64,000 nucleotides of DNA from SHZI01 sp964417725 (GTDB lineage Bacteria > Pseudomonadota > Gammaproteobacteria > Steroidobacterales > GCA-2729495): contig CAYQIV010000001.1 of assembly GCA_964417725.1 (NCBI GenBank), positions 146,603-210,602 on the forward strand, written 5' to 3'. Positions 53,286-62,076 of the stretch are shown in pieces. The stretch's first letter is position 1. Every line of letters begins with the position of its first letter. Position numbers and translations under genes: made by a program. The notes below the pieces were generated by a model. The model saw only the letters and a program-made list of their open reading frames with translations. It did no database searches and had not been told where the DNA came from.

Positions 53286-53810
53286 ATGATCAACGTCATT
53301 CAGGGCGCGCTCAGCCCCTACTACCTGTACATCAAGTTCACGCACATCATCTTCGTCACGTTGTGGCTGTGGAGCACCGCCGTCGGCTATGCGTTCTACC
53401 TTGTCCCGGTCTTCAAAGCCTGGCGCAGGTATCCCGAAGACGAAAAGATCAAGGCATTGCGCGACTGGGTGATCGAACGCTTCGACCACGGCACGCTCTA
53501 CGAGCATATCGCCTTTCCGATCGTGCTGATCAGCGGCCCGATGCTGTGGATCGCCGGCGGCTGGAACCTGGCGCCTGGCTGGTTCGCGCTGAAGATGCTG
53601 ATCGTCGTGGGGATTTTCATCCCCATTGAGGTCTGTGACTACTACCTGGCACATCTGGGGGGCAACAAGCGGCGGCTGCGGGAGTCAGGCGATGCGGCCC
53701 TGCACGAGCGAGGCGTGCACCACCATTGGTGGTTCCTGCTGATCAGCAGCGCACCAGTGATGGCATTCGGTGTCTTCGTGGTATTTCTCGCCGTGACCAA
53801 ACCCTTCTGA
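53286..53810 (+). CDS. Small polytopic membrane protein, DUF2269/CopD-like layout
   Basis: A 174-residue inner-membrane protein with four predicted helices (about residues 14-37, 66-87, 95-115, 145-168). His residues lie in KFTHIIF, LYEHIAF and HERGVHHHWW, which could bind heme or metal. The opening resembles the membrane protein at 26449. A TTG at 53256 would extend the frame into the operator and is unlikely; ATG 53286 is used, though its ribosome site is weak. Possible role in electron transfer or substrate transport; not assignable. Confidence 0.65.
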   Translation: MINVIQGALSPYYLYIKFTHIIFVTLWLWSTAVGYAFYLVPVFKAWRRYPEDEKIKALRDWVIERFDHGTLYEHIAFPIVLISGPMLWIAGGWNLAPGWFALKMLIVVGIFIPIEVCDYYLAHLGGNKRRLRESGDAALHERGVHHHWWFLLISSAPVMAFGVFVVFLAVTKPF

Positions 53811-53880
53811 ACAGACATTGACGGGCGGCGAGCACCGCTCCCGGCACATGGTGGATGATGGCTGACAGGATAACGCACTG

Positions 53881-54183
53881 ATGAACATTCCATTTTCAGG
53901 GACACCAGCACGCTACCGGCGCATCGCCATCGGCACCACGGCAGCTCTGGTCGTATGGTTGTATGGCGGGCTTTCGGCCATCCAGTACCTGGGCTACGGC
54001 CAGACATGGATCTTCGGCTGGAGGCCACTCTTCGCCACGGCCGTGTTCTCGGTGTGGTTCCCGTGGTACTTCTACCGATCGATGATGCGACTCGATGCCC
54101 GCTACGGCGCCGGCGGCAGCTGGGAACTGGTCGAGAAGACCGTAAAGCTGCCGGAATTGCGCAGCCGGGCAGGTCGGCGCTGA
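53881..54183 (+). CDS. Small membrane protein, unknown
   Basis: A 100-residue protein with two hydrophobic segments (about residues 16-36 and 45-65) and a charged C-terminal tail (LVEKTVKLPELRSRAGRR). No domain recognised. It follows the other membrane protein after 70 bases and is likely in the same transcript under operator site 5. The two may form one membrane unit. Confidence 0.6.
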   Translation: MNIPFSGTPARYRRIAIGTTAALVVWLYGGLSAIQYLGYGQTWIFGWRPLFATAVFSVWFPWYFYRSMMRLDARYGAGGSWELVEKTVKLPELRSRAGRR

Positions 54184-54205
54184 CACTCACCGCACGGCGC
54201 CCGGC

Positions 54206-55285
54206 TCAGGGGCAGCCTGAACTGCGCTCGTACTGGTACGCGCCGCCGGGACCCAGCGAACGCACCAGGGCACCATCTCGATGCAGATAGTTGAGGTGCG
54301 CGACGGCTTCACCCATGGCGAAGTGCAGCTGGTGAACGTTGAGCCTGCGCCGGAACAGCGCGTCGAGCAACTGTGCCGCATTCCGCGGCCTGCTGCAGGC
54401 TTTCATCACCGCATCGAAACGCTGCGCATGGTGCTGCGCCAGCACCACCAGCCGCTGGTGCATGCCCCTGAAAGGCAGCCCGTGGGCGGGGAGCACCAGC
54501 GTATCGGCCGGAAGATCCATGAATCGCTGCATCGAACCGAGGTAATCGCGCATCGGGTTGGCATCCGGGTCACGTGGCCAGACACTGACCCCCGGGGTAA
54601 TGGTCGGCAGAATCTGATCGCCGGCGATCAGCACCCGGGCGGCCGCACAGTACAGGGTCGCATGATCAGGTGAGTGCCCGGCCGCTGTGATCAACCGCCA
54701 GTCATGCCGGCCGACGGCGAGAACCTGCCCATCGGCAAGAAAAACGCAACGCGCCGGCACGCCGGGCACACCCTGCCGGTACGACCCCCCCCACGCGGCG
54801 ATGGCATCGAGCCGGTCATCATCAAGTCCGTGTCTGCGGAAAAAAGCCAGCCGCTGGGCATTGCTCTCGCCCTCGTCCGCGTTGCAGACATGGCGCGCCA
54901 TCAGATATTCCGGCTTCGTCATCCACAGCTCGCAGTCTCCGCGATCGACCAGCCACGAGGCCATGCCCAGGTGGTCAGGATGAAAATGGGTGACGATGAC
55001 ACGCCGCAACGGCCTGCCGCCCATGAAACCGCCATGAAGCTGCAGCCACAGATGACGTGTCGCCACGGTCGACAACCCCGTATCGACCAACGTCCACCCA
55101 TCGACATCATCGAGCAACCACACGTTGACATGATCGAGGATGAACGGCAGCGGCATGCGCACCCAGTACACCCCCGGCGCGATGGCGAACGCGGTACCGG
55201 GGGCCGGCACTGTCTGCAGGGGATAGTCGAGGTCTTGACTCACAGCGTGGGACACCGTTGTTGCCGAAATGCGCGGTGCGGTCAT
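54206..55285 (-). CDS. Metallo-beta-lactamase-fold hydrolase
   Basis: MBL-fold hydrolase of about 359 residues. The zinc signature THFHPDHLGMA is near residue 105; further ligands are in AAGHSPDHA, AGDQILP and LPAHGLPF. It has a C-terminal extension typical of thioesterase or lactonase-like members. The starts at 55408 and 55342 lie upstream of or inside an operator copy, so ATG 55285 is preferred although no clear ribosome site precedes it. Possible thioester or lactone hydrolysis of a pathway intermediate. Confidence 0.8.
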   Translation of the reverse strand: MTAPRISATTVSHAVSQDLDYPLQTVPAPGTAFAIAPGVYWVRMPLPFILDHVNVWLLDDVDGWTLVDTGLSTVATRHLWLQLHGGFMGGRPLRRVIVTHFHPDHLGMASWLVDRGDCELWMTKPEYLMARHVCNADEGESNAQRLAFFRRHGLDDDRLDAIAAWGGSYRQGVPGVPARCVFLADGQVLAVGRHDWRLITAAGHSPDHATLYCAAARVLIAGDQILPTITPGVSVWPRDPDANPMRDYLGSMQRFMDLPADTLVLPAHGLPFRGMHQRLVVLAQHHAQRFDAVMKACSRPRNAAQLLDALFRRRLNVHQLHFAMGEAVAHLNYLHRDGALVRSLGPGGAYQYERSSGCP

Positions 55286-55325
55286 CGCGCGGCCGGTGCC
55301 GGGCGCGGCCAGCACGTGGATACTA

Positions 55326-55340
55326 GTCACGTAGGTTGAC
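55326..55340 (-). promoter_or_regulatory. Operator site 6, MBL side of the divergent gap
   Basis: GTCACGTAGGTTGAC keeps GTCA and a perfect GTTGAC arm, with two mismatches in the left arm. It lies 41 bases upstream of the MBL start. Confidence 0.45.
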
Positions 55341-55437
55341 ATTCTCAACCAGCCCGCGCACCCGTGCCAGCGCATCGCAACCCGGGCGCGGACCGCATGC
55401 CCTGCCACTGGACGTCTTCCACCGGTCGGGATATCCT

Positions 55438-55452
55438 GTCAACTCCGTTGAC
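55438..55452 (+). promoter_or_regulatory. Operator site 7, thiolase side of the divergent gap
   Basis: GTCAACTCCGTTGAC is a perfect inverted repeat (six-base arms, three-base spacer), 52 bases upstream of the thiolase start. With site 6 it gives one operator for each divergent gene. Confidence 0.65.
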
Positions 55453-55504
55453 GTTTAATCCCCACCCCTGGACTGGGCTGCCTGCCCGGCTGGAGCACGC
55501 CACG

Positions 55505-56713
55505 ATGCCAGATGCGTTCATCTACGATCATGTCCGCACCCCCCGCGGCAAAGGCAAGCCGAATGGGGCCCTGCACGAGATCACTTCCATTGAACTCGCC
55601 ACACAGGTGCTGCGCGCCATACAAGTGCGCAATACGCTCGACACCAGCGCACTCGACGATGTAGTGCTCGGCTGCGTCACACCCATCGGTGAACAGGGGG
55701 CAAATATCGCCCGCGTCGCCGTCATCAATGCCGACTATGACACGGTGGTCCCGGGCAAGCAGGTCAACCGGTTCTGCGCCTCGGGGCTCGAGGCCGTCAA
55801 CGCGGCAGCCGCACAGATCATGGCCGGGCAATCCGACCTGTGTGTCGGTGGCGGCGTCGAGGCCCTTTCACGCGTCGCCATGGGCAGCGATGGTGGTGCA
55901 TGGGCCAGTGACCCACACGTGGCGCATCACGCGGGCTACATTCCGCAGGGTATCAGTGCCGACCTCCTCGCAACGCTCCATGGGATCTCGAGGGTCGACG
56001 CCGACAGCTATGCAGTCGAGAGCCAGCGGCGGGCTGCGGCGGCATGGCAGGACGGCCGCTTTACGCGATCGGTGGTGCCGGTTGCCGATATCCTCGGGCA
56101 GGTGGTGCTGGAGCATGACGAACACGTCCGCCCCGCAACGACGCTGGCCGAACTCGGCGGGCTCCGGCCGTCATTCGAGCGTGCCGGCGAGGAGTACGGC
56201 TTCGATGCCATAGGGATACAGCGTTATCCGGGCGTGGAACGCATCCGTCACATTCACCATGCAGGGAACTCGAGCGGCATCGTCGACGGCGCTGCCGCAA
56301 CGCTGCTTGGCAGTCGCCAAGCCGGCATGGCGCTTGGGCTCAAGCCACGCGCCCGCATCCGCGGCTTCGCATCGGTCGGCACGGAGCCGACCATCATGCT
56401 GACAGGGCCAGCTCCGGCCGCAGAAAAAGCCCTCAAGCGCTGCGGGATGGTAGCCGGCGATATCGACCTTTTCGAGGTCAACGAGGCCTTTGCCGCCGTG
56501 GTCATCCATTTCATGCGCACCCTCGGCATTTCCCACGACAAGGTCAACGTCAACGGCGGCGCGATCGCCATGGGCCATCCGCTTGGCGCAACGGGGTCGA
56601 TGATCCTCGGCACCGTACTCGATGAACTCGAGCGCCGTGGCCTCGGTACGGCACTCATCACGCTGTGTGTGGGCGCCGGCATGGGTACCGCAACGATCAT
56701 CGAACGGACATGA
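55505..56713 (+). CDS. Acetyl-CoA C-acyltransferase (thiolase)
   Basis: Thiolase of 402 residues that cleaves 3-ketoacyl-CoA to acetyl-CoA and a shortened acyl-CoA. The nucleophilic Cys is at residue 91 in NRFCASGLEAVN. The His is in GGAIAMGHPLGATG, the second Cys in CVGAGMG, and NEAFAAV is present. FadA/FadI-like length. The ATG at 55505 begins the family N-terminus MPDAFIYDHVRTPRG; the upstream frame would cross the operator. It overlaps or abuts the FadJ-like gene, forming a classical fadAB-type pair. Confidence 0.92.
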   Translation: MPDAFIYDHVRTPRGKGKPNGALHEITSIELATQVLRAIQVRNTLDTSALDDVVLGCVTPIGEQGANIARVAVINADYDTVVPGKQVNRFCASGLEAVNAAAAQIMAGQSDLCVGGGVEALSRVAMGSDGGAWASDPHVAHHAGYIPQGISADLLATLHGISRVDADSYAVESQRRAAAAWQDGRFTRSVVPVADILGQVVLEHDEHVRPATTLAELGGLRPSFERAGEEYGFDAIGIQRYPGVERIRHIHHAGNSSGIVDGAAATLLGSRQAGMALGLKPRARIRGFASVGTEPTIMLTGPAPAAEKALKRCGMVAGDIDLFEVNEAFAAVVIHFMRTLGISHDKVNVNGGAIAMGHPLGATGSMILGTVLDELERRGLGTALITLCVGAGMGTATIIERT

Positions 56714-56733
56714 GCAGCAGACGCGGAAAACAC

Positions 56734-58899
56734 ATGAAAGACGAAACGATACGATCAGAAATCGACACCGAAGGTTTCGCCCTGCTGACGTTCGACGTCG
56801 CCGACAGGCCCATGAACGTCATCGGGCCGGCACTCATCGAGCGGCTCTCGGCACTCGTCGAGGAGATCGCCACCGACGACGCGATCAAGGGGGTGATCCT
56901 CCACTCCGGCAAGGCCGACTTCCTCGCCGGTGCAGACCTCAAGTGGCTGCTCGGGGAAATGGACCAGGCGCGCCCCGCCGCTGAGTTGTACCCGGTGCAC
57001 GCCGGCCTGAATCGCGTCTTGCGACGACTGGAAACCTGCGGCAAGCCTGTGGTCGCGGCGATCAACGGCACGGCACTCGGTGGCGGACTCGAGATCTGCC
57101 TGGCCTGCCATCACCGCATCGCCGCGCGCACACCGAAAACGCGGCTGGGGCTGCCCGAAGTCACCCTCGGCTTGCTGCCTGGCGGCGGCGGCACACAGCG
57201 CCTGCCACGCCTGATCGGTGTCGAAAAAGCACTGACGTTGATGACCCGTGGCAACCACCTGTCGGCAGACGAAGCACTGGCGCTCGGCGTGGTCGACGAG
57301 GTGGTCGGGCCGGGTGAACTGCTGGACGCGGCGCGCCGCTGGTTGCGCGATGACGCCGTCGCCGTGCAGCCGTGGGACCGGCGCGGCTTTCGTGTACCGG
57401 GCGGCACGGGCTTCGATAACGCCGCGGCGGCAAACCTCTTCATGGTGGCGACGGCGAAAGCCGGCAGAAGCGCGGGCGACAACTACCCTGCCCCGCTGGC
57501 GATCCTGTCGGCGGTCTACGAGGGCACGACGGTGCCGATCGACGCCGGTCTGCGCATCGAGTCGCGCTACTTCGCCAGCCTGCTTGCCCACCCCGTGGCG
57601 CGCAACATGACGCGCACGCTGTTCGTCAGCAAGCAGGCTGCCGACAAGCTGGTGCGCCGCCCGGCAGGCGTGCCGCGAAGCCGTGTCACACGGCTCGGCA
57701 TTCTTGGTGCCGGAATGATGGGCGCCGGCATCGCCTGGTCGGCCGCCAAGGCGGGCATCGAAACGGTACTGCTCGACCGCAGCGACGAGGATGCGCGACG
57801 AGGCAAGGCCCATTCAGTCACCCTGGCACGCCGTGCAGTCGAGCAGGGACGCATGGACGATGCAGCGGCGCTGGCTTTGCTCGGCCGCATCCATCCCACG
57901 TGCCACCATGGCGATCTGGCCAACTGCGAACTGGTCGTCGAGGCCGTCTTCGAAGATCGCGAGGTCAAGCGCGATGCCATCGCCCGTACCGAGTCGGTGA
58001 TTCCATCCGGCACCATACTGGCGTCCAATACCTCGACCCTGCCGATCTCCAGCCTCGCCACCCTGTCGCAGCGACCGGGCCTGTTCATCGGTCTGCACTT
58101 CTTCTCGCCCGTCGACCGCATGCCGCTGGTCGAGGTGATCCTCGGCAAACAGACCACTGACGAAGCGCTCGCCAGGGCTCTGGATTTCGTTCGGCAGATC
58201 GGCAAGACGCCGATCGTCGTACACGACAGCAGGGGGTTCTACACCAGCCGCGTCTTCGCCACCTATACCAACGAGGGCATGGCGCTGCTCAAGGACGGCG
58301 TCGCGCCGCCGCTGATCGAGAATGCGGCAGTCGGGGCAGGTATGGCGGTCGGGCCGCTGGCGGTCAGCGACGAGGTCACCATCGAACTCATCGGCAAGGT
58401 CGACCGGCAGTCGCGCCTCGACCTCGGCAATGACTATCGCGCACCCTCCGCGATCGACGTCGTGCACACGATGACGGACACACTCGGCAGGCTGGGGCGG
58501 CGCCACGGCGAGGGCTTCTATGCCTATCCTGCCGGAGAGAAGAAGCACCTCTGGCCGGGCCTGGCCGAAATCTGGCCGGTCGCCGTCGAGCAGCCGCCGG
58601 TGGACGAGGTCAGGCGCCGCCTGCTGTACATCCAGGCGCTCGAAACCGCCCGCTGTTTCGAAGAAGGCGTCATCACCACCGCCGAAGATGGCGACATCGG
58701 ATCGCTGCTCGGCTGGGGCTACCCGTCATGGACCGGCGGCACGCTGTCCTTGATCGACACGGTCGGCGTGGCCTCGTTCGTTGCTGAATGCGAACGCATG
58801 GCTGCCGCTCATGGGCCGCGTTTCATGCCGACCGAAGGCCTGCGCCGCATGGCGTTGGGTAACCAACGATGGTACCCGTCGGCGACCCGGGGTCGCTGA
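56734..58899 (+). CDS. FadJ/FadB-type bifunctional enoyl-CoA hydratase/3-hydroxyacyl-CoA dehydrogenase
   Basis: A 721-residue multifunctional beta-oxidation enzyme. The N-terminal crotonase domain has LAGADLKWLL, GLEICLACH and LPEVTLGLLPGGGG, with both catalytic Glu. The dehydrogenase domain starts near residue 325 with LGAGMMGAGIAW (NAD), HFFSPVDRMPLVEVI (catalytic His) and a C-terminal 3HCDH domain. ATG 56734 gives the family N-terminus; ATG 56710, overlapping the thiolase stop, is an alternative. Complete with no missing catalytic residue. Confidence 0.92.
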   Translation: MKDETIRSEIDTEGFALLTFDVADRPMNVIGPALIERLSALVEEIATDDAIKGVILHSGKADFLAGADLKWLLGEMDQARPAAELYPVHAGLNRVLRRLETCGKPVVAAINGTALGGGLEICLACHHRIAARTPKTRLGLPEVTLGLLPGGGGTQRLPRLIGVEKALTLMTRGNHLSADEALALGVVDEVVGPGELLDAARRWLRDDAVAVQPWDRRGFRVPGGTGFDNAAAANLFMVATAKAGRSAGDNYPAPLAILSAVYEGTTVPIDAGLRIESRYFASLLAHPVARNMTRTLFVSKQAADKLVRRPAGVPRSRVTRLGILGAGMMGAGIAWSAAKAGIETVLLDRSDEDARRGKAHSVTLARRAVEQGRMDDAAALALLGRIHPTCHHGDLANCELVVEAVFEDREVKRDAIARTESVIPSGTILASNTSTLPISSLATLSQRPGLFIGLHFFSPVDRMPLVEVILGKQTTDEALARALDFVRQIGKTPIVVHDSRGFYTSRVFATYTNEGMALLKDGVAPPLIENAAVGAGMAVGPLAVSDEVTIELIGKVDRQSRLDLGNDYRAPSAIDVVHTMTDTLGRLGRRHGEGFYAYPAGEKKHLWPGLAEIWPVAVEQPPVDEVRRRLLYIQALETARCFEEGVITTAEDGDIGSLLGWGYPSWTGGTLSLIDTVGVASFVAECERMAAAHGPRFMPTEGLRRMALGNQRWYPSATRGR

Positions 58900-58901
58900 C
58901 C

Positions 58902-59600
58902 ATGGCCAGACTGCTGCATATCGAAGCAAGCCCCCGCCGCGACAACGCCTGTTCCAGCCAGGTCGCGGCGGCTTTCCTCGCGGGCTACCGGTCGGTGAAC
59001 GCTGCCGACACGATAGACCATTTGCACCTTTTCGACCACGCCCTGCCTGCATTCGATGATGAAGCCGCACAGCAGAAGATGACGCACATCGCGGCACTCA
59101 TGCGCGGTGAAAAGGGCATTGCACCGACGGGCAAGTGGGCAGCCGTCGTCGCCGAAATCGAGCGGCTCAAGGCCGCCGACCGCGTGCTGCTGTCGACACC
59201 CATGTGGAATTTCTCCCTGCCCTACCGGCTCAAACACTGGCTGGACATCATCATCCAGCCGGGCCTCACCTTCTACGTCAATCGGCAGGGAAACTATATC
59301 GGTCTGCTCCGTAACAAGGTGCTGCAGATCGTGATCGCCAGCGGCAGCGCCTATGCAGACGGCTTCCCACGCGCCGACACTGGCATCAAGACCGACTTTT
59401 TGCAGGCCTACCTGCTGCACGTCTTCCGCTGGATCGGCTTTGAGGACATCCGCATCATCCGAGTCCAGCCAACGGCAGATGCCGCAGCGGCCGACATCAC
59501 CCGCATGCTGGATGCGCGGCGGGGAGAGGCATATCACGCCGGCCGGGCATTCGGCCTGCCCGCGCCCGGAATTGGCCACGACGGAGGGATGCAAGCATGA
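58902..59600 (+). CDS. Flavodoxin-fold NAD(P)H oxidoreductase, AzoR-like
   Basis: A 232-residue FMN-dependent NADH-azoreductase/quinone reductase family protein. The N-terminal phosphate-binding segment LLHIEASPRRDNACSSQ and TPMWNFSLPYRLKHWLD are characteristic. It probably reduces quinones or supplies reduced flavin. It starts just after the FadJ-like stop and overlaps the next gene by four bases, so it belongs to the thiolase operon. It may regenerate electrons for the Rieske oxygenase, but that is inference. Confidence 0.83.
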   Translation: MARLLHIEASPRRDNACSSQVAAAFLAGYRSVNAADTIDHLHLFDHALPAFDDEAAQQKMTHIAALMRGEKGIAPTGKWAAVVAEIERLKAADRVLLSTPMWNFSLPYRLKHWLDIIIQPGLTFYVNRQGNYIGLLRNKVLQIVIASGSAYADGFPRADTGIKTDFLQAYLLHVFRWIGFEDIRIIRVQPTADAAAADITRMLDARRGEAYHAGRAFGLPAPGIGHDGGMQA

Positions 59601-60643
59601 CGATCAAGGTCATCCAGTGGGCGACGGGGGCGATCGGCAAGACCTGCCTGCGCCATGTCATCGACCACCCGGACCTGGAGCTGGCCGGACTGTGGGTCCA
59701 TTCGGCACACAAGGAAGGGCAGGATGCCGGCGAGATCGCCCGGCGGCCGCACACCGGCATCCGCGCCACGCGGTCGATCGACGACATCCTGTCGACACCC
59801 GCCGACGTGGTGCTCTATACCCCACTCAATGCCGTCGACTCACTCGACGTGCACGACGACAACATCCTGCGCCTCCTGCGCCGGGGGAAGAACGTCATCA
59901 CTACCACGGCGCACACCTATCCCCTTGCCCATGGCCGCGACTACGCGCACCGTTTCGAAGAGGCCTGCCGGGATGGAAACACCACACTCTTCGGCACTGG
60001 CATCAATCCCGGGTTCATGGCCGAGCGACTCGCTGTCACGCTGACCACAGCGTGCACCCAGGTCGACCGCATTGCCGTGACCGAAATTTATGATGTCTCC
60101 GAGGTCCGCTCTGCCGGCTTTCTGTTCGATCTGATGGGCATAGGAAAGCCCGTCGAAACCTTCAGGGTCGAGCGCGGCATCCAGCGGGTTTTCGCGCACA
60201 TCTTCACCGAACTCGTCGGGTACGTCGGCCACGCGCTCCAGCTCGAATATGACGACATCGTGGCCGATCATGAATTCGGCATCGCCAACCGCGACGTGGA
60301 GCTTCCAGCAGGGATCGCGCCCAAAGGCGGGGTCATCAACTTCCGCTGGCGCTGGCACGGCCGGCGCGCCGGCCAGCCATTCTTCACCATCGAGATGCTG
60401 TGGATCGCCGACCGCGGCCTGCCGGGCTGGGACTACTCGGATGGCTGGAACATCAGGATCCGGGGTGCGCCGGGAATCGACGTGCGCGTTGACCTCGTCG
60501 AACCGGAAAACCTGCCTGACCGCTCCAAAGCCATGCAGTACGCGGTGGCCGGACCGGTGGTACGTGCCATCCCTGAGGTCGTCGCCGCGACGCCGGGGAT
60601 ACTGCTGCCGTCGGTCTTCGCGCCCTGGTCACCGCGCCTGTAG
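59597..60643 (+). CDS. DapB-N-like NAD(P)-binding dehydrogenase
   Basis: A 348-residue protein with an N-terminal Rossmann domain (VIQWATGAIGKTCLRHVI) like dihydrodipicolinate reductase and 2,4-diaminopentanoate dehydrogenase. The central HTYPLAHG and GTGINPGFMAERL segments are typical of the uncharacterised members common in actinobacterial and proteobacterial lipid or steroid degradation loci. It is not the lysine-pathway DapB. Last gene of the thiolase operon; followed by a double hairpin. Reaction unknown, probably reduction or oxidation of a cyclic intermediate. Confidence 0.75.
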   Translation: MTIKVIQWATGAIGKTCLRHVIDHPDLELAGLWVHSAHKEGQDAGEIARRPHTGIRATRSIDDILSTPADVVLYTPLNAVDSLDVHDDNILRLLRRGKNVITTTAHTYPLAHGRDYAHRFEEACRDGNTTLFGTGINPGFMAERLAVTLTTACTQVDRIAVTEIYDVSEVRSAGFLFDLMGIGKPVETFRVERGIQRVFAHIFTELVGYVGHALQLEYDDIVADHEFGIANRDVELPAGIAPKGGVINFRWRWHGRRAGQPFFTIEMLWIADRGLPGWDYSDGWNIRIRGAPGIDVRVDLVEPENLPDRSKAMQYAVAGPVVRAIPEVVAATPGILLPSVFAPWSPRL

Positions 60644-60671
60644 CCCGGACCTCACCCCAACCCATCGACCC

Positions 60672-60723
60672 CCGGCGCTCGAACCGAGCGCCGGCACGGG
60701 CACGCGCGGGGCGCGCCCGTGCC
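60672..60723. terminator. Two GC-rich hairpins between convergent genes
   Basis: CCGGCGCTC/GAGCGCCGG (60672-60680/60686-60694, loop GAACC) overlaps by two bases GGCACGGGC/GCCCGTGCC (60693-60701/60715-60723). They lie between the stop at 60643 and that of the Rieske gene (minus, 60741). No long T-run; they are probably a bidirectional terminator. Confidence 0.6.
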
Positions 60724-60740
60724 GGCCATTTCCCGCCTGC

Positions 60741-61856
60741 TCAGTCGGCGCTGACGAGCGGTACCGCGTCGAGCACCCAGTTGCCGCTGGTGCGGCGCGC
60801 CGGACAGGGAATCGCATAGGCGACCTTGCCCTTGTTGCGCTTTATCTGGTCGAGGTCCATGCGCCAGCCTTTCTTCTCGAAGCTGGTGAGCCACTCGCGG
60901 TAGGTGACGATGGCCCGATCGGACGGCACCAGCACTTCCTTGGTGGTCGTCTCCGGCGTCTGCACGGGATCCAGCTCGGAGAGGATGTCGATGTCTTCCT
61001 GGGCGACGACCAGATTGACCTTGCCGATGCGTTCATCATGCTGCGGGTCGAGCATGAAGGTGCGCATGTTGACGAAGAAGATCCGTGTGCGGCTCTCGTC
61101 GATCGGCGCCTCGAAGAAGTACTGGTGGAACATGTTGGTCTCGGAGAAGCGGATCCACGTAATCATCTGGTTGGGGCCAATATGGCCCGAACCGGCCGTG
61201 ACCTCGTTGACCAGCGTCTGCTTCTCGGCCAGTCCCTTGGTCGCCTTGTGTTCTTCCTGGTTCTCGAAGCGCACGAGGAACTTGCTGCCCCAGGGGATGT
61301 TCTCGACATCAAGCGGCTTCTTGCGCAACGTTGGGTCCATGTTGGGTGACCCCTGCGCCGGGTGTACGAACTCATTGTGCGACGGGTCGAGCCCGTTCTC
61401 CATCGAACGCTCGTAGTAGGCGGGCACCTCGAACACCAGCAGGCGGTTGGCACGCCAGCCCGGCTGGTCGTATTCCTCGATATGGTGCAGAGGCGGGCGC
61501 TCCGACTCGGGCAGGTCGCCGAAGAAGGCGAAGACGATGCCGTATTTTTCCTGTACGGGATAGCTGTCGACCTTGGCGCGTGCCGGCGGCGTCTCGTCGG
61601 GCAGCGACGGGATCAGGGTGCACTTGCCATCACCGGCGAAACGCCAGCCGTGGTACGGGCAAACGACCGTGTTGTCGCGCACCCAGCCCTTGCCGAGCGA
61701 GCCGCCGCGGTGCGTGCACACGTCGTGCAGGACATGCGCCACGCCCTTGTCGTCACGGAAGGCGACGAAGCGCAGGCCGAGCATTTGCACACGGAAAGGC
61801 GCGTCATTCTTGACGTCCTCGCTGCGTGCGACCGGGTACCAGAAATTGATGAACAT
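60741..61856 (-). CDS. Rieske non-heme iron oxygenase, alpha subunit type
   Basis: A 371-residue oxygenase. The Rieske 2Fe-2S motif is CTHRGG and CPYHGW near residues 45 and 64. The mononuclear iron site is in ENGLDPSHNEFVH. The family hydroxylates or demethylates aromatic or steroid rings; the single-component size resembles VanA/KshA-like oxygenases that need a separate reductase, which is not encoded next to it. ATG 61856 follows GAAGGAATC. Monocistronic, with no operator copy upstream. Confidence 0.87.
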   Translation of the reverse strand: MFINFWYPVARSEDVKNDAPFRVQMLGLRFVAFRDDKGVAHVLHDVCTHRGGSLGKGWVRDNTVVCPYHGWRFAGDGKCTLIPSLPDETPPARAKVDSYPVQEKYGIVFAFFGDLPESERPPLHHIEEYDQPGWRANRLLVFEVPAYYERSMENGLDPSHNEFVHPAQGSPNMDPTLRKKPLDVENIPWGSKFLVRFENQEEHKATKGLAEKQTLVNEVTAGSGHIGPNQMITWIRFSETNMFHQYFFEAPIDESRTRIFFVNMRTFMLDPQHDERIGKVNLVVAQEDIDILSELDPVQTPETTTKEVLVPSDRAIVTYREWLTSFEKKGWRMDLDQIKRNKGKVAYAIPCPARRTSGNWVLDAVPLVSAD

Positions 61857-62076
61857 GACAGATTCCTTCTGTATTCGACCGAGCGGGCTGCACATGTGCC
61901 CGCGGCGTGAGTGAGTGCCTTACGGCGCCGAATCATAGAAGCCCGGACAGCGTTGACCAGCCGCGGCAAAGGCCCTGTCCACTGGGCGGCGGCAGCGTGG
62001 TGCGTGTGAAAAACCGGGCCGCGCACGGCACACCGTGCTCAATACGCGCGCATTAACCACATGGCGGTGGCTCGCT

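Noticed and set aside
61890..61899. GCACATGTGC palindrome upstream of the Rieske gene
   Set aside because: Only ten bases and single copy; unrelated to the locus operator, so not called a regulatory site.
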